The position numbers and the translations under genes are program-made. Of a DNA stretch of 64,000 nucleotides, positions 19,168 to 29,752 are shown piece by piece; position 1 is the stretch's first letter; every line of letters begins with the position of its first letter. The notes under the pieces were generated by a model. It was not told the DNA's origin. It did no database searches and saw only the letters and a program-made list of their open reading frames with translations. Source of the stretch: Conexibacter stalactiti (GTDB lineage Bacteria > Actinomycetota > Thermoleophilia > Solirubrobacterales > Solirubrobacteraceae); NCBI RefSeq assembly GCF_035967765.1, contig NZ_JAYWIT010000019.1. One strand, written 5' to 3'.

Positions 19168-19823
19168 GCACCCTCCCGCGCCGCAACCGCACCTCGCAGG
19201 AGCACGCGGTCGAGTGGCTGCGCGCGGCGATCGTCGCGCGCGAGCTGCGGCCGGGGGCGCGGGTCGTGCAGGAGGACGTCGCCGAGCGGATCGGCGTCAG
19301 CGTCGTGCCGGTGCGCGAGGCGCTGCGCGTGCTGGAGCAGGAGGGGCAGCTGACCTACCTGCCGCGGCGCGGCTACTTCGTCACGGAGCTGGACGTCGCC
19401 GACCTCGACGAGATCTATGCGCTGCGCGCGCTGCTGGAGGCGCGCGCGGTCCGCCACGCGCTGCCTGTGCTCGACGCGGAGGCACTGGAGCGGATGGAGC
19501 TGGCCGCGCGCGACTGCGTCGATGCGGCCGCGGCCGGCGACGTCGCCGCGGAGCTGGAGGCCAACCGCCGCTTCCACTTCGCGATCATGGACGCGCCCGG
19601 CCAGCCGCACGCGCTGCGGCTGATCCGCGCGCTGTGGGACTCGACCGAGTCCTACCGCGCGCTCTACTACAACGCCGCCGCCGAGCGCGACGCCGCCGTC
19701 GCCGCGCACGACCGCATCATGGAGGCGGTCCGCGCTGAGGACGTCGAGCGGCTGATCGCGCAGCTCGACGCCCACCGCGAGCGCGCCCTCGTCGTCCTGC
19801 GGGGGATCCTCGCGGAGGGATGA
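19164..19823 (+). CDS. GntR family transcriptional regulator, FadR/FCD subgroup
   Basis: 219 residues. N-terminal winged helix about 10-75 with the signature QEDVAERIGVSVVPVREALR and a wing LPRRGYFVTELD; C-terminal all-helical FCD effector domain (DEIYALRALLEARAVRHAL, ANRRFHFAIMDA, AAHDRIMEAVRAED) with the metal/ligand His and Asp residues. The GTG start overlaps the gcdH stop. Probable local repressor of glutarate use, answering to glutarate or a CoA ester, acting at the 17956-17979 dyad; that link is inferred from position. Confidence 0.88.
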   Translation: MSTLPRRNRTSQEHAVEWLRAAIVARELRPGARVVQEDVAERIGVSVVPVREALRVLEQEGQLTYLPRRGYFVTELDVADLDEIYALRALLEARAVRHALPVLDAEALERMELAARDCVDAAAAGDVAAELEANRRFHFAIMDAPGQPHALRLIRALWDSTESYRALYYNAAAERDAAVAAHDRIMEAVRAEDVERLIAQLDAHRERALVVLRGILAEG

Positions 19824-19865
19824 GCGCGGAGCTGTGCATCAGCTGGGTGCACAGATCCGCACTCC

Positions 19866-20885
19866 TCAGCGCTTGCGCCTCGTCGAGCTGCGCACGACGA
19901 CGCGGTGCGGCACGACGACGTGGCGCGCCGGCTCCTCGTCGTCGAGCAGCGCGATCAGCAGCGAGGCGGCGGCGCGGCCGATCTCCTCGGGGTTGAGGTT
20001 GAGCGTCGTCAGCGCCGGGCGCGCCTGCTCGGGCGCCTGGCTCTCGGTCGCGGTCGTCGCCAGCAGCAGGTCGTCGGGCACGCGCACCCCGCGCGCCTCG
20101 GCCGCCATCAGCGTGCCGTAGGCGAGCCGGTCGTAGGTCGCGAAGATCGCGTCGGGCGGCTCTGGCAGCGACAGCAGCTCGCCTGCCGCGGCGTAGCCGG
20201 CGCGCTCGGAGAGCCCCAGCTCCGGCGCCTTCACGATCGGCTCGACGCGCTCGCTGGCGCACCACTCGCGGTAGGCGCGCTCGACGTCGAAGGTGTAGGA
20301 GATCTCCAGCGGGCTGGTCATCAGCGCGATCCGCTCGGCGCCGCAGCGCTGCAGGTGGTCGAGCATCGAGCGGGTGCCGGCTATGTGGTCGTTGTCGACC
20401 CAGCAGGAGCGGTCGTCGCCGAGCATGCGGCCGGTCGTCACGACCGTGATGCCCGCTCTGCCGAGCGCGCTGACGAGCGGGTCGTCACGGACCGGGTCGA
20501 CGATGATCGCGCCGTCGACGGCGATCCCGCCCTGCGGCGCCAGCGCGCCGTCGGCCGGCGCCAGCACGAGCGCGTAGCCCTCGCCGATCGCGGCCGTCGA
20601 GGCGGCCAGCATCAGCTGCCCGAAGTAGGCGAAGTCGGTGACGGCGAACGGCGGTCCGCCGTGCTGGGAGACGACGAGGCCGATCAGGCCGGTTCTGCCG
20701 ACGACCAGATTTCGGGCGGTCGCGTTCGGCTTGTAGCCGAGCTGGTCGGCGATCGCGCGCACGCGCTGGCGCGTCGCCTCCGGCAACCGCCCCTTGTTGT
20801 TGAGCGCGTGTGAGACGGTCGTCACCGAGACGCCCGCTGCGGCCGCGACCTCTTTGATCCCCACCCGAGTGCGATTGGTCCCCAT
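19866..20885 (-). CDS. LacI family transcriptional repressor
   Basis: 339 residues. N-terminal HTH GIKEVAAAAGVSVTTVSHAL, hinge helix RQRVRAIADQLGYKPNATAR, then a periplasmic-binding-like effector domain (GLIGLVVSQH, AIIVDPVRDDPLVSALG). The ATG at 20885 has TAGTCT 9 nt upstream and no SD. It is divergent from the ureohydrolase operon and the gap holds two similar operator-like sites, so it most likely represses that operon and may respond to its substrate. Confidence 0.9.
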   Translation of the reverse strand: MGTNRTRVGIKEVAAAAGVSVTTVSHALNNKGRLPEATRQRVRAIADQLGYKPNATARNLVVGRTGLIGLVVSQHGGPPFAVTDFAYFGQLMLAASTAAIGEGYALVLAPADGALAPQGGIAVDGAIIVDPVRDDPLVSALGRAGITVVTTGRMLGDDRSCWVDNDHIAGTRSMLDHLQRCGAERIALMTSPLEISYTFDVERAYREWCASERVEPIVKAPELGLSERAGYAAAGELLSLPEPPDAIFATYDRLAYGTLMAAEARGVRVPDDLLLATTATESQAPEQARPALTTLNLNPEEIGRAAASLLIALLDDEEPARHVVVPHRVVVRSSTRRKR

Positions 20886-20912
20886 GTCGTGGACAGACTA
20901 TCCGCGTGGACG

Positions 20913-20972
20913 TTGACAGTGCAAAAGCGTTTTGTCTAGGCTGCGCAGAAGGAAGTGCAAAAACGTCTTTCC
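20913..20972 (+). promoter_or_regulatory. Promoter with two LacI-type operators for the ureohydrolase operon
   Basis: TTGACA (20913-20918), 18-bp spacer, TAGGCT (20937-20942). One site, GTGCAAAAGCGTTTTGTC (20919-20936), fills the spacer; a second, GTGCAAAAACGTCTTTCC (20955-20972), lies just downstream of the expected start. They share GTGCAAAARCGTYTT with the central CG typical of LacI-family operators, and their centres are 36 bp apart. Confidence 0.7.
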
Positions 20973-20990
20973 AACGAGGAGGGGAAGACC

Positions 20991-21965
20991 GTGTCGACAA
21001 CGCCTGTTGATCCGACGATGTGGACCAGCCTGCTGCACGCGGGGCTGGTCGGCTCGTTCATGCGCCTGCCGCACGTGCCGGCTGACGCCGACGCGCTGAA
21101 GGCGCACGGCGCGAAGGCCGCGATCTACGGACTGCCGTGGGACGCGACGAACATCAGCCGCACCGGGGCCAACTACGGCCCGCGCGGGATCCGCGAGGTC
21201 TCCGCGCAGTTCCTGACGTACAACGCGACGCTCGACTTCGACCTGCTCGACCTCAGCCCGGTCGACACCGGCGACTGTGACGTCGTGCTCGCCAACGCGG
21301 TCGAGACCTTCGCCCGCGCGCAGGCCGACATCGGCGCGATCCTCGACGCGGGTGCGCTGCCGGTCACCTTCGGCGGCGACCACTCGATCACGATCCCCGC
21401 GGTGCGCGCGGTGCGCGAGCGCGTCGCCGACCCCGGCCTCGTGCTCGTCGACATGCACCTCGACACCGCCCCCGACGTCGGCGGCGAGGAGCTGAACCAC
21501 TGCTGCCCGGTCGTGCGCGCCGTCGACGCCGGCTTCGACCCGGCGAAGATCGCGCTCGTCGGGATCTCCGGCTGGATGAACCCGCGGACCGAGCTGGCCT
21601 ACTGCCGCGAGCACGGCATCACCGTCATCTGGCTCGAGGAGATCTGGGAGAAGGGGACGAGATGGGCGGCCGACAAGGCGCGTGAGATCGCCGGCGCCGG
21701 TGACGGCATCTACCTCTCCTTCGACGTCGACTCGCTCGACGCCGCCTACGCGCTCGGCACCTGCTGCCCCTCGCCCGGCGGCCTCACCAGCCGCGAGGCG
21801 ATCGAGCTGGTGCGCGGGATCGCGCAGGAGGGCCTCGTCGGCGTCGACGTCGTCGAGGCGGCGCCGAGCCTGGAGGCCGGCGCGACCTCGCCGACCTCGC
21901 TGATCGCCGGGCGCGTCGCGCTGGAGGCGATGGCGTTCCACGCCGGAGCCGGGCGCAGAGGCTGA
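20991..21965 (+). CDS. Arginase/agmatinase family ureohydrolase (guanidino-compound hydrolase)
   Basis: 324 residues. Binuclear-metal hydrolase releasing urea from a guanidino group. Ligand motifs: FGGDHSITIP, LVDMHLDTAP, SFDVDSLDAAYA, with a later VVEAAPSLE. Start chosen at the GTG at 20991, which follows GAGGAGGGG; an in-frame GTG at 20955 sits inside operator 2. The substrate could be agmatine, 4-guanidinobutyrate or guanidine. The nitrilase just downstream favours 4-guanidinobutyrate (amide hydrolysis then urea release), as in the arginine 2-monooxygenase route, but this is inference. Confidence 0.87.
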   Translation: MSTTPVDPTMWTSLLHAGLVGSFMRLPHVPADADALKAHGAKAAIYGLPWDATNISRTGANYGPRGIREVSAQFLTYNATLDFDLLDLSPVDTGDCDVVLANAVETFARAQADIGAILDAGALPVTFGGDHSITIPAVRAVRERVADPGLVLVDMHLDTAPDVGGEELNHCCPVVRAVDAGFDPAKIALVGISGWMNPRTELAYCREHGITVIWLEEIWEKGTRWAADKAREIAGAGDGIYLSFDVDSLDAAYALGTCCPSPGGLTSREAIELVRGIAQEGLVGVDVVEAAPSLEAGATSPTSLIAGRVALEAMAFHAGAGRRG

Positions 21966-21971
21966 GCGGCG

Positions 21972-22814
21972 ATGCGCGTCCTGCTGGCACAGCTGGACCC
22001 CGCGCCCGGCGACCAGGCCGCCAACGCGGCCGCCGTCGCCGCCGCGCTCGCCGAGCACCCCGGCGCTGAGCTGGCGGTCTTCCCGGAGCTGTTCCTCTCC
22101 GGCTACGACCTCGCGCGCGCCGGCGAGCTGGCGCTGAGCGCGCCGGCCGGCGGCGCCGCCGCCGACGGGGCCGGCACCGGCCCGATCGCCGTCGTCCGCG
22201 ACGCCGCCCGCGCGCACGGCACCGCCGTGCTCGTCGGCTTCGCCGAGCGGCTGCCCGACGGCAGGGTCGCCAACTCCGTCGCGTGCGTCGAGGCCGACGG
22301 CCGCCACGTCGCGACGTACCGCAAGACGCACCTGTTCGGTGCCGAGGCGGAGGCGTTCGCGGCCGGCGACGAGCTGCTCGTCGTCGAGCTGGCGGGGCGC
22401 CGCGTCGCGCCCCTGGTCTGCTTCGACGTCGAGTTCCCCGAGCCGGCGCGGGCGCTCGCGCGCGCCGGCGCCGAGCTGCTGGCGACGCTGTCGGCGAACA
22501 TGGAGCCGTACGGCCCCGACCATGCGCTCGCGGCCCGCGCGCGGGCGCTCGACAACCGCCTGCCGCACGTCTACGTCAACCGCGTCGGCGGCGAGGACGG
22601 GCACCGCTTTGTCGGCGGCAGCGCCGCGATCGCCGCCGGCGGGGCAGCGCTGGAGCAGCTCGGCGCCGCCGCTGAGACGCGCCTCGCCGAGCTGTCGCTG
22701 GAAGGCGCCGGCACGGCCGTCGCCGACCCGCAGGTCAACTATCTGGAGCATCTTCGCGATGATCTCGTCGTGAAGGCCGTTTCGTCACCGAGCGTCCACG
22801 GAGGAACGCGATGA
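21972..22814 (+). CDS. Carbon-nitrogen hydrolase (nitrilase superfamily amidase)
   Basis: 280 residues with the Glu-Lys-Cys triad: Glu in AVFPELFLSGYD, Lys in YRKTHLFGAEAEAF and Cys in PLVCFDVEFPEPAR. This pattern is typical of aliphatic amidases and N-carbamoyl amidases rather than true nitrilases. It starts 6 bp after the ureohydrolase stop and overlaps the permease start by 4 nt. Possible role: hydrolysis of 4-guanidinobutyramide or an N-carbamoyl amine next to the ureohydrolase step. Confidence 0.85.
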   Translation: MRVLLAQLDPAPGDQAANAAAVAAALAEHPGAELAVFPELFLSGYDLARAGELALSAPAGGAAADGAGTGPIAVVRDAARAHGTAVLVGFAERLPDGRVANSVACVEADGRHVATYRKTHLFGAEAEAFAAGDELLVVELAGRRVAPLVCFDVEFPEPARALARAGAELLATLSANMEPYGPDHALAARARALDNRLPHVYVNRVGGEDGHRFVGGSAAIAAGGAALEQLGAAAETRLAELSLEGAGTAVADPQVNYLEHLRDDLVVKAVSSPSVHGGTR

Positions 22815-24418
22815 GCACCGAAGCACCAGGGCTCTTCACCCGCAGAGCGACCGGCCTCGTGCGCGAGGGGCGGACGCGCGACGCGCTCTTCTACAACCTC
22901 TTGTGGTCGAGCGTCGGCCTCACCTTCGCCTTCTTCTGGCTGTTCGCCGCCTTCTACCCCGGCGCGAGCGCCCTGCTGGCCTTCCTGATCGCCGCCGCGC
23001 TCGGCCTGCCGGGCGCCTTCCTCTACGCGATGCTGACGCAGCTGATGCCGCGCACCGGCGGCGACTACGTCTTCAACAGCCGCGCGCTGCACCCGTCGGT
23101 CGGCTTCGCCGGCAACTTCTCGTACTCGTTCTGGCTCGCGGTCGTGATCGGCGTCTACACGACCTACATCGCCTCCTACGGCTTCGGCGCCTTCGGCCGC
23201 ATGATGGCCGGCTTCGGCGCCGGCGACGGCTGGCTCGACTTCGGCGACTGGTTCTCGACCAGACCGGGCCTCTTCATCACCGGCACGGTCGTGCTGCTGG
23301 CGAGCGCCGCGATCTTCGCCTTCGGCGGGGTGCGGCTGTTCTTCAAGATCCAGGCGGGCGCCTTCGCGCTCTACCTGCTCGGCGCGATCATCGTGCCCGT
23401 CTTCGTCGGGCTGCTCACCAGCCACAGCACGTTCGTCGCCAACTTCAACGAGTACGCGGCCAACCTCGGCGTGCAGGACGCCAGCGCCAAGCTGGCCGCC
23501 TCCGCGACCGAGCTGGGCTTCGCCCCCGCCGACTTCAGCTTCGAGTCGACGTTGAGAGCGGTCTCGATCTTCTGGTTCATCTTCGGCTTCATCTTCTCCA
23601 GCAACTACTTCGCGGGCGAGATCCGGCTGGCGAAGCGGACGCACATCTACTCGATGCCGGGCGCGGTGCTGCTGGCCGTGCTCGTGCTGCTCTGCCTGGT
23701 GCCGAGCTACACGCACGTGATCGGCTACGACTTCAGCTACATGCTCGGCTACGCCGACCCGGCCGCGTACGGCTTCAGCGCCGGCGCGCCCGCCTACCCG
23801 GAGCTGATCGGGATCGCCTCCGGCAGCCCGGTGATCGGCGCGATCGCGATCATCGGCTTCACGATCGGCCTGCTGACGTGGCTGCCGCAGACGCTGATGC
23901 TCGTCAGCCGCAACATGTTCGCGTGGTCGTTCGACCACGTGATGCCGGCGAAGCTGTCGTACGTCGACCCGCGCTCGCGCTCGCCGCTGATAGCGATCGG
24001 CGTGATGCTGGTGCTGTCGATCGCCTCGACCGCGATCTACGCCTTCACCGACTGGTTCAGCTCGATCACGGCGCTGCTGGGGCTGACGCTGCCGCTGCTG
24101 GTGACCGCGATCGCCGGCACGCTGCTGCCGTACCGTCATCCCGACCTCGTCGAGGCCTCGCCGTACAGCGGCAAGGTGCTGGGGATCCCGCTGCTGACGG
24201 CCGTCGGCTCGCTCGCGATCCTCGGCTTCGGCGGCGCCGTCGCGATCCTGCTGTGGGATCCCGGCTCCGGCACGTCGCTGAGCGACAACTCCGGCAAGGT
24301 CTTCCTCGTGATCGGCGTCTACCTCGCGGCGATGGCGATCTGGTGGATCTCGCGCGCGATCCGCAGAGGCCAGGGCGTCGACGTCGACCTCGCCTACCGC
24401 GAGCTGCCGGCAGCCTGA
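22811..24418 (+). CDS. APC superfamily amino acid/amine permease
   Basis: 535 residues, 12 or more hydrophobic segments. The first is LTFAFFWLFAAFYPG, followed by LPGAFLYAMLTQLMPRTGGDYVFNSR, the conserved APC helix-2 pattern, and later WSFDHVMPAKLSYVDPRSRSP, typical of amino acid transporters. ATGA overlap with the nitrilase gene. It is the only transporter of the operon and probably imports the guanidino compound or amino acid degraded by its neighbours. Confidence 0.88.
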   Translation: MSTEAPGLFTRRATGLVREGRTRDALFYNLLWSSVGLTFAFFWLFAAFYPGASALLAFLIAAALGLPGAFLYAMLTQLMPRTGGDYVFNSRALHPSVGFAGNFSYSFWLAVVIGVYTTYIASYGFGAFGRMMAGFGAGDGWLDFGDWFSTRPGLFITGTVVLLASAAIFAFGGVRLFFKIQAGAFALYLLGAIIVPVFVGLLTSHSTFVANFNEYAANLGVQDASAKLAASATELGFAPADFSFESTLRAVSIFWFIFGFIFSSNYFAGEIRLAKRTHIYSMPGAVLLAVLVLLCLVPSYTHVIGYDFSYMLGYADPAAYGFSAGAPAYPELIGIASGSPVIGAIAIIGFTIGLLTWLPQTLMLVSRNMFAWSFDHVMPAKLSYVDPRSRSPLIAIGVMLVLSIASTAIYAFTDWFSSITALLGLTLPLLVTAIAGTLLPYRHPDLVEASPYSGKVLGIPLLTAVGSLAILGFGGAVAILLWDPGSGTSLSDNSGKVFLVIGVYLAAMAIWWISRAIRRGQGVDVDLAYRELPAA

Positions 24419-24420
24419 CG

Positions 24421-25401
24421 ATGGCGCTCTTCGGCAAGAAGAAGGGAGGCGGTGGCGGCGCGCCCGCCACCCGCCTCTACTACGCCTCCGACATCCACGG
24501 ATCGGAGGTGCTGTGGCGCAAGTTCCTCAACGCCGGCGGCGCCTACGAGGCCGGCGTGCTGGTGATGGGCGGCGACGTCACCGGCAAGGTCGTCGTGCCG
24601 CTCGTCGAGGCCGACGGCGGCTTCGAGGTCGACCTCTTCGGGCAGAAGTCGCACGTCAGCGGCGAGGCGCTGGAGGAGATGGAGCAGAAGATCCGCAGCA
24701 ACGGCATGTACCCGCACCGGATGACGCGCGCCGACGTGGCGCGCGTCGCCGCGCTGTCGGAGGAGCAGCGCGAGGAGTGGTTCGCGGAGGTGATGCGCCA
24801 GACCTTCGACGGCTGGCTGGCGCTCGCCGACGAGCGCCTCACGGCCGAGACGCGCTGCTTCGTGATGCCGGGCAACGACGACCCGCACGGCGTCGATGAG
24901 TCGATCGAGCAGGCCGGCAAGGTCGAGGCCTGCGACGGCCGCGTCGTGCGCTTCGGCGACCACACGATGATCTCGGTCGGCTACGCCAACAGAACCCCGT
25001 TCGACTCGCCGCGCGAGCTGAGCGAGGAGGAGCTGTACGCGCGCATCTGCGCGCTGGCCGAGGAGGCCGGCGAGATGACGCGCTGCATCTTCAACCTGCA
25101 CGTGCCGCCGTACGACTCGCAGCTCGACACTGCGCCGGCGCTCGACGACAACCTCGCCGTCGTGATGTCGGGCTCGGCGCCGAAGCTGATCCCGGTCGGC
25201 TCGACGGCGGTGCGTGAGGCGATCGAGCGCTACCAGCCGCTGCTGTCGCTGCACGGCCATGTGCACGAGTCGCCGGGGGCGACGAGAATCGGCCGCACGC
25301 TCGCGATCAACCCCGGCAGCGATTACCACACGGGTCGCATCAACGGCTGCCTGATCACGCTCGCCGGCGACACCGTCCGCCACCAGTTCGTGACCGGATG
25401 A
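24421..25401 (+). CDS. Calcineurin-like metallophosphoesterase
   Basis: 326 residues. Metal motifs in order: YASDIHGSEVLWRKF, VMGGDVTG, MPGNDDPHG, FNLHVPPYDS and SLHGHVHESPG. A Lys/Gly-rich N-terminus (MALFGKKKGGGGG) precedes the domain. The start at 24421 is 3 bp after the permease stop; a much longer frame that reads back through the permease gene in another phase is not real. Substrate unknown. It is odd beside the ureohydrolase genes and pairs with the nucleotidyltransferase that follows (4-nt overlap). Confidence 0.88.
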   Translation: MALFGKKKGGGGGAPATRLYYASDIHGSEVLWRKFLNAGGAYEAGVLVMGGDVTGKVVVPLVEADGGFEVDLFGQKSHVSGEALEEMEQKIRSNGMYPHRMTRADVARVAALSEEQREEWFAEVMRQTFDGWLALADERLTAETRCFVMPGNDDPHGVDESIEQAGKVEACDGRVVRFGDHTMISVGYANRTPFDSPRELSEEELYARICALAEEAGEMTRCIFNLHVPPYDSQLDTAPALDDNLAVVMSGSAPKLIPVGSTAVREAIERYQPLLSLHGHVHESPGATRIGRTLAINPGSDYHTGRINGCLITLAGDTVRHQFVTG

Positions 25402-26171
25402 GCGAGGCTCCGACGATGACCGCACAAGCTCCCTTCCTCGATCGCCTGCCTGAGGAGGCGCGCGGGCTGACCGCCGAGGCGGAGGCGCAGGGCCTGCACG
25501 TGCGGCTGCTCGGCGGCGTCGCGATCCTGCTGCTGCTGGGAGATCGCTTCGACGCGGCCTTCGCGCGGCCGTACCGCGACATCGACCTCTTCTGCGGCCG
25601 CAAGGAGGGACGCGCCGTCGAGCAGCTGCTGGCGGCACGCGGGTGGGCGCCGGCGAGCGAGTTCAACGCGCTCGGCGGCGGCCGGCGGCTGCTCTTCCAC
25701 GACCCCTTGAGCGAGGCGCAGGTCGACGTCTTCGCGGGCGAGTTCGCGATGTGCCACGAGCTGCCGCTGGCCGACTCGCTCGATCGTCCGGGGCCGTCGC
25801 TGCCGGCGACCGACCTCGTGATGACGAAGCTGCAGATCGTCGAGCTGAACGCGAAGGACCGCAGCGACCTCTACGCGCTGCTGTCCGGCTGTCCGGTCGG
25901 CGATGGCGACCATCGCGCGATCGAGCCGGCGCGGCTGGCCGCGCTGACCGGCCGTGACTGGGGGCTGCACCACACCTTCGAGCGCAACCTCGCGCGCCTG
26001 CGCGCGGCGGTCGAGGGCGGCGAGGGACCGGCGACGGCGCTGCCGGCGATCGACGCGCTGGCGGCGGCGATGGAGGCCGAGCCGAAGTCGCGCGGCTGGC
26101 GGATGCGCGCGAAGGTCGGCGAGCGCAAGCGCTGGTACGAGCTGCCGGAGGAGGTCGAGCGCGAGGGGTGA
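25398..26171 (+). CDS. Nucleotidyltransferase-fold protein of unknown role
   Basis: 257 residues. The N-terminal half has the minimal nucleotidyltransferase pattern: VRLLGGVAILLLLGDRF, then PYRDIDLFCGRK with the D-x-D metal pair and a third acidic residue in EAQVDVFAGE. The C-terminal half is helical. It resembles the AbiEii/MNT-type fold but is too divergent to name. ATGA coupling with the metallophosphoesterase suggests the two act together, perhaps adding and removing a nucleotide. No cognate toxin or antitoxin gene is visible. Confidence 0.65.
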   Translation: MSEAPTMTAQAPFLDRLPEEARGLTAEAEAQGLHVRLLGGVAILLLLGDRFDAAFARPYRDIDLFCGRKEGRAVEQLLAARGWAPASEFNALGGGRRLLFHDPLSEAQVDVFAGEFAMCHELPLADSLDRPGPSLPATDLVMTKLQIVELNAKDRSDLYALLSGCPVGDGDHRAIEPARLAALTGRDWGLHHTFERNLARLRAAVEGGEGPATALPAIDALAAAMEAEPKSRGWRMRAKVGERKRWYELPEEVEREG

Positions 26172-26282
26172 GCGGGCGCGCGCCGCGCTCGCGCCTCGGT
26201 GGCCCGCGCGCCCACGCGCCGCGCGTCCGCGTCCGGACGGGGAAGCCGCACATCGCGCGGCCGACCGCGTTAGGCTCGCGGC

Positions 26283-26714
26283 ATGCACCGCTTCGCCGCG
26301 CTGATCGCCGTCGTCGTGGCGCTCGCCGCGATGCCCGCGGCGGCGCTCGCCCAAGAGAACCCGTTCGTGCCGCCGCTGCAGCAGCAGGCGCCGTCCCAGC
26401 CGGCCCCGTCGACCCCGCCGCCGCCGGCGCCGGTCGAGGACCGGGATGACGACGACGGCTTCGGCGGTGCCGCGGTCGCCGTCGTCGGGCTGATCGTGAT
26501 CGCGCTGATAGGCGGGATCTGGTTCGCGATCTCGCGCGATGCGCGCAGACACGCGCCCGACCGCAGACGCGTCCACACCGCGCGCACGGAGCCGGACGCG
26601 GCCGAGCTGGCGACGCCCGGCTCGCGCGGCCGCCACCACACGCGGTCGGCGCCGAGAAGCCGCAAGCCGAGCCGCCAGGAGCAGAAGCGCCGCAAGCGCG
26701 GCAAAGCCCGCTAG
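26283..26714 (+). CDS. Small single-span membrane protein, Pro-rich
   Basis: 143 residues. Signal sequence ending ALAQE, a Gln/Pro-rich external stretch, an acidic run (EDRDDDDG), one hydrophobic helix (AVAVVGLIVIALIGGIWFAI), and a very basic cytoplasmic tail ending in KRRKRGK. No family recognised. A TAGGCT box lies 6 nt before the ATG with no SD, so the mRNA may be leaderless. Confidence 0.6.
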   Translation: MHRFAALIAVVVALAAMPAAALAQENPFVPPLQQQAPSQPAPSTPPPPAPVEDRDDDDGFGGAAVAVVGLIVIALIGGIWFAISRDARRHAPDRRRVHTARTEPDAAELATPGSRGRHHTRSAPRSRKPSRQEQKRRKRGKAR

Positions 26715-26753
26715 CACGGCCGTCCACGCGCGCCCGGCATCGCGGCGCTGCGC

Positions 26754-26782
26754 CTGACAAACTCTTGTGTGCCTTTTATGAC
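26754..26782 (+). promoter_or_regulatory. Promoter of the aconitase gene
   Basis: CTGACA (26754-26759), 17-bp spacer, TATGAC (26777-26782), about 30 bp before an AGGAGAA Shine-Dalgarno and the ATG at 26813. Confidence 0.5.
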
Positions 26783-26812
26783 GAAGATGCTTCTTTGACA
26801 CAGGAGAAACCC

Positions 26813-29591
<2,779 letters not shown>

Positions 29592-29620
<29 letters not shown>

Positions 29621-29675
29621 TCAGCGCCGCGTCTCGCGAAGTGCGGCTTCGCGAGCTGCTCGCCGCGGCTTGATC
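29592..29675 (+). repeat. Partial duplication of the acnA 3' end
   Basis: The last acnA codons (VLRELLAAA, stop) recur about 50 bp downstream as a non-coding near-copy that would read VRLRELLAAA, stop. Both copies end in a TGATC. Third-position differences show the copies have diverged. Confidence 0.6.
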
Positions 29676-29678
29676 CCC

Positions 29679-29710
29679 GGCGTGTGACGCGCTAGCCCGC
29701 GTCACACGCC
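29679..29710. terminator. Hairpin terminator after acnA
   Basis: 13-bp perfect stem GGCGTGTGACGCG (29679-29691) and CGCGTCACACGCC (29698-29710) with a 6-nt loop; no U-tract. Confidence 0.75.
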
Positions 29711-29752
29711 GATAGCGCGCCGCGTCGCGTGACCAGTCACACTCGCTCGATC

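Noticed and set aside
22903..24420. Frame joined upstream of the metallophosphoesterase
   Set aside because: It reads the permease gene in the wrong phase; the true start is the ATG at 24421.
25398..26171. AbiEii-type toxin of a toxin-antitoxin pair
   Set aside because: No AbiEi-like partner; it is coupled to a metallophosphoesterase inside a catabolic operon.
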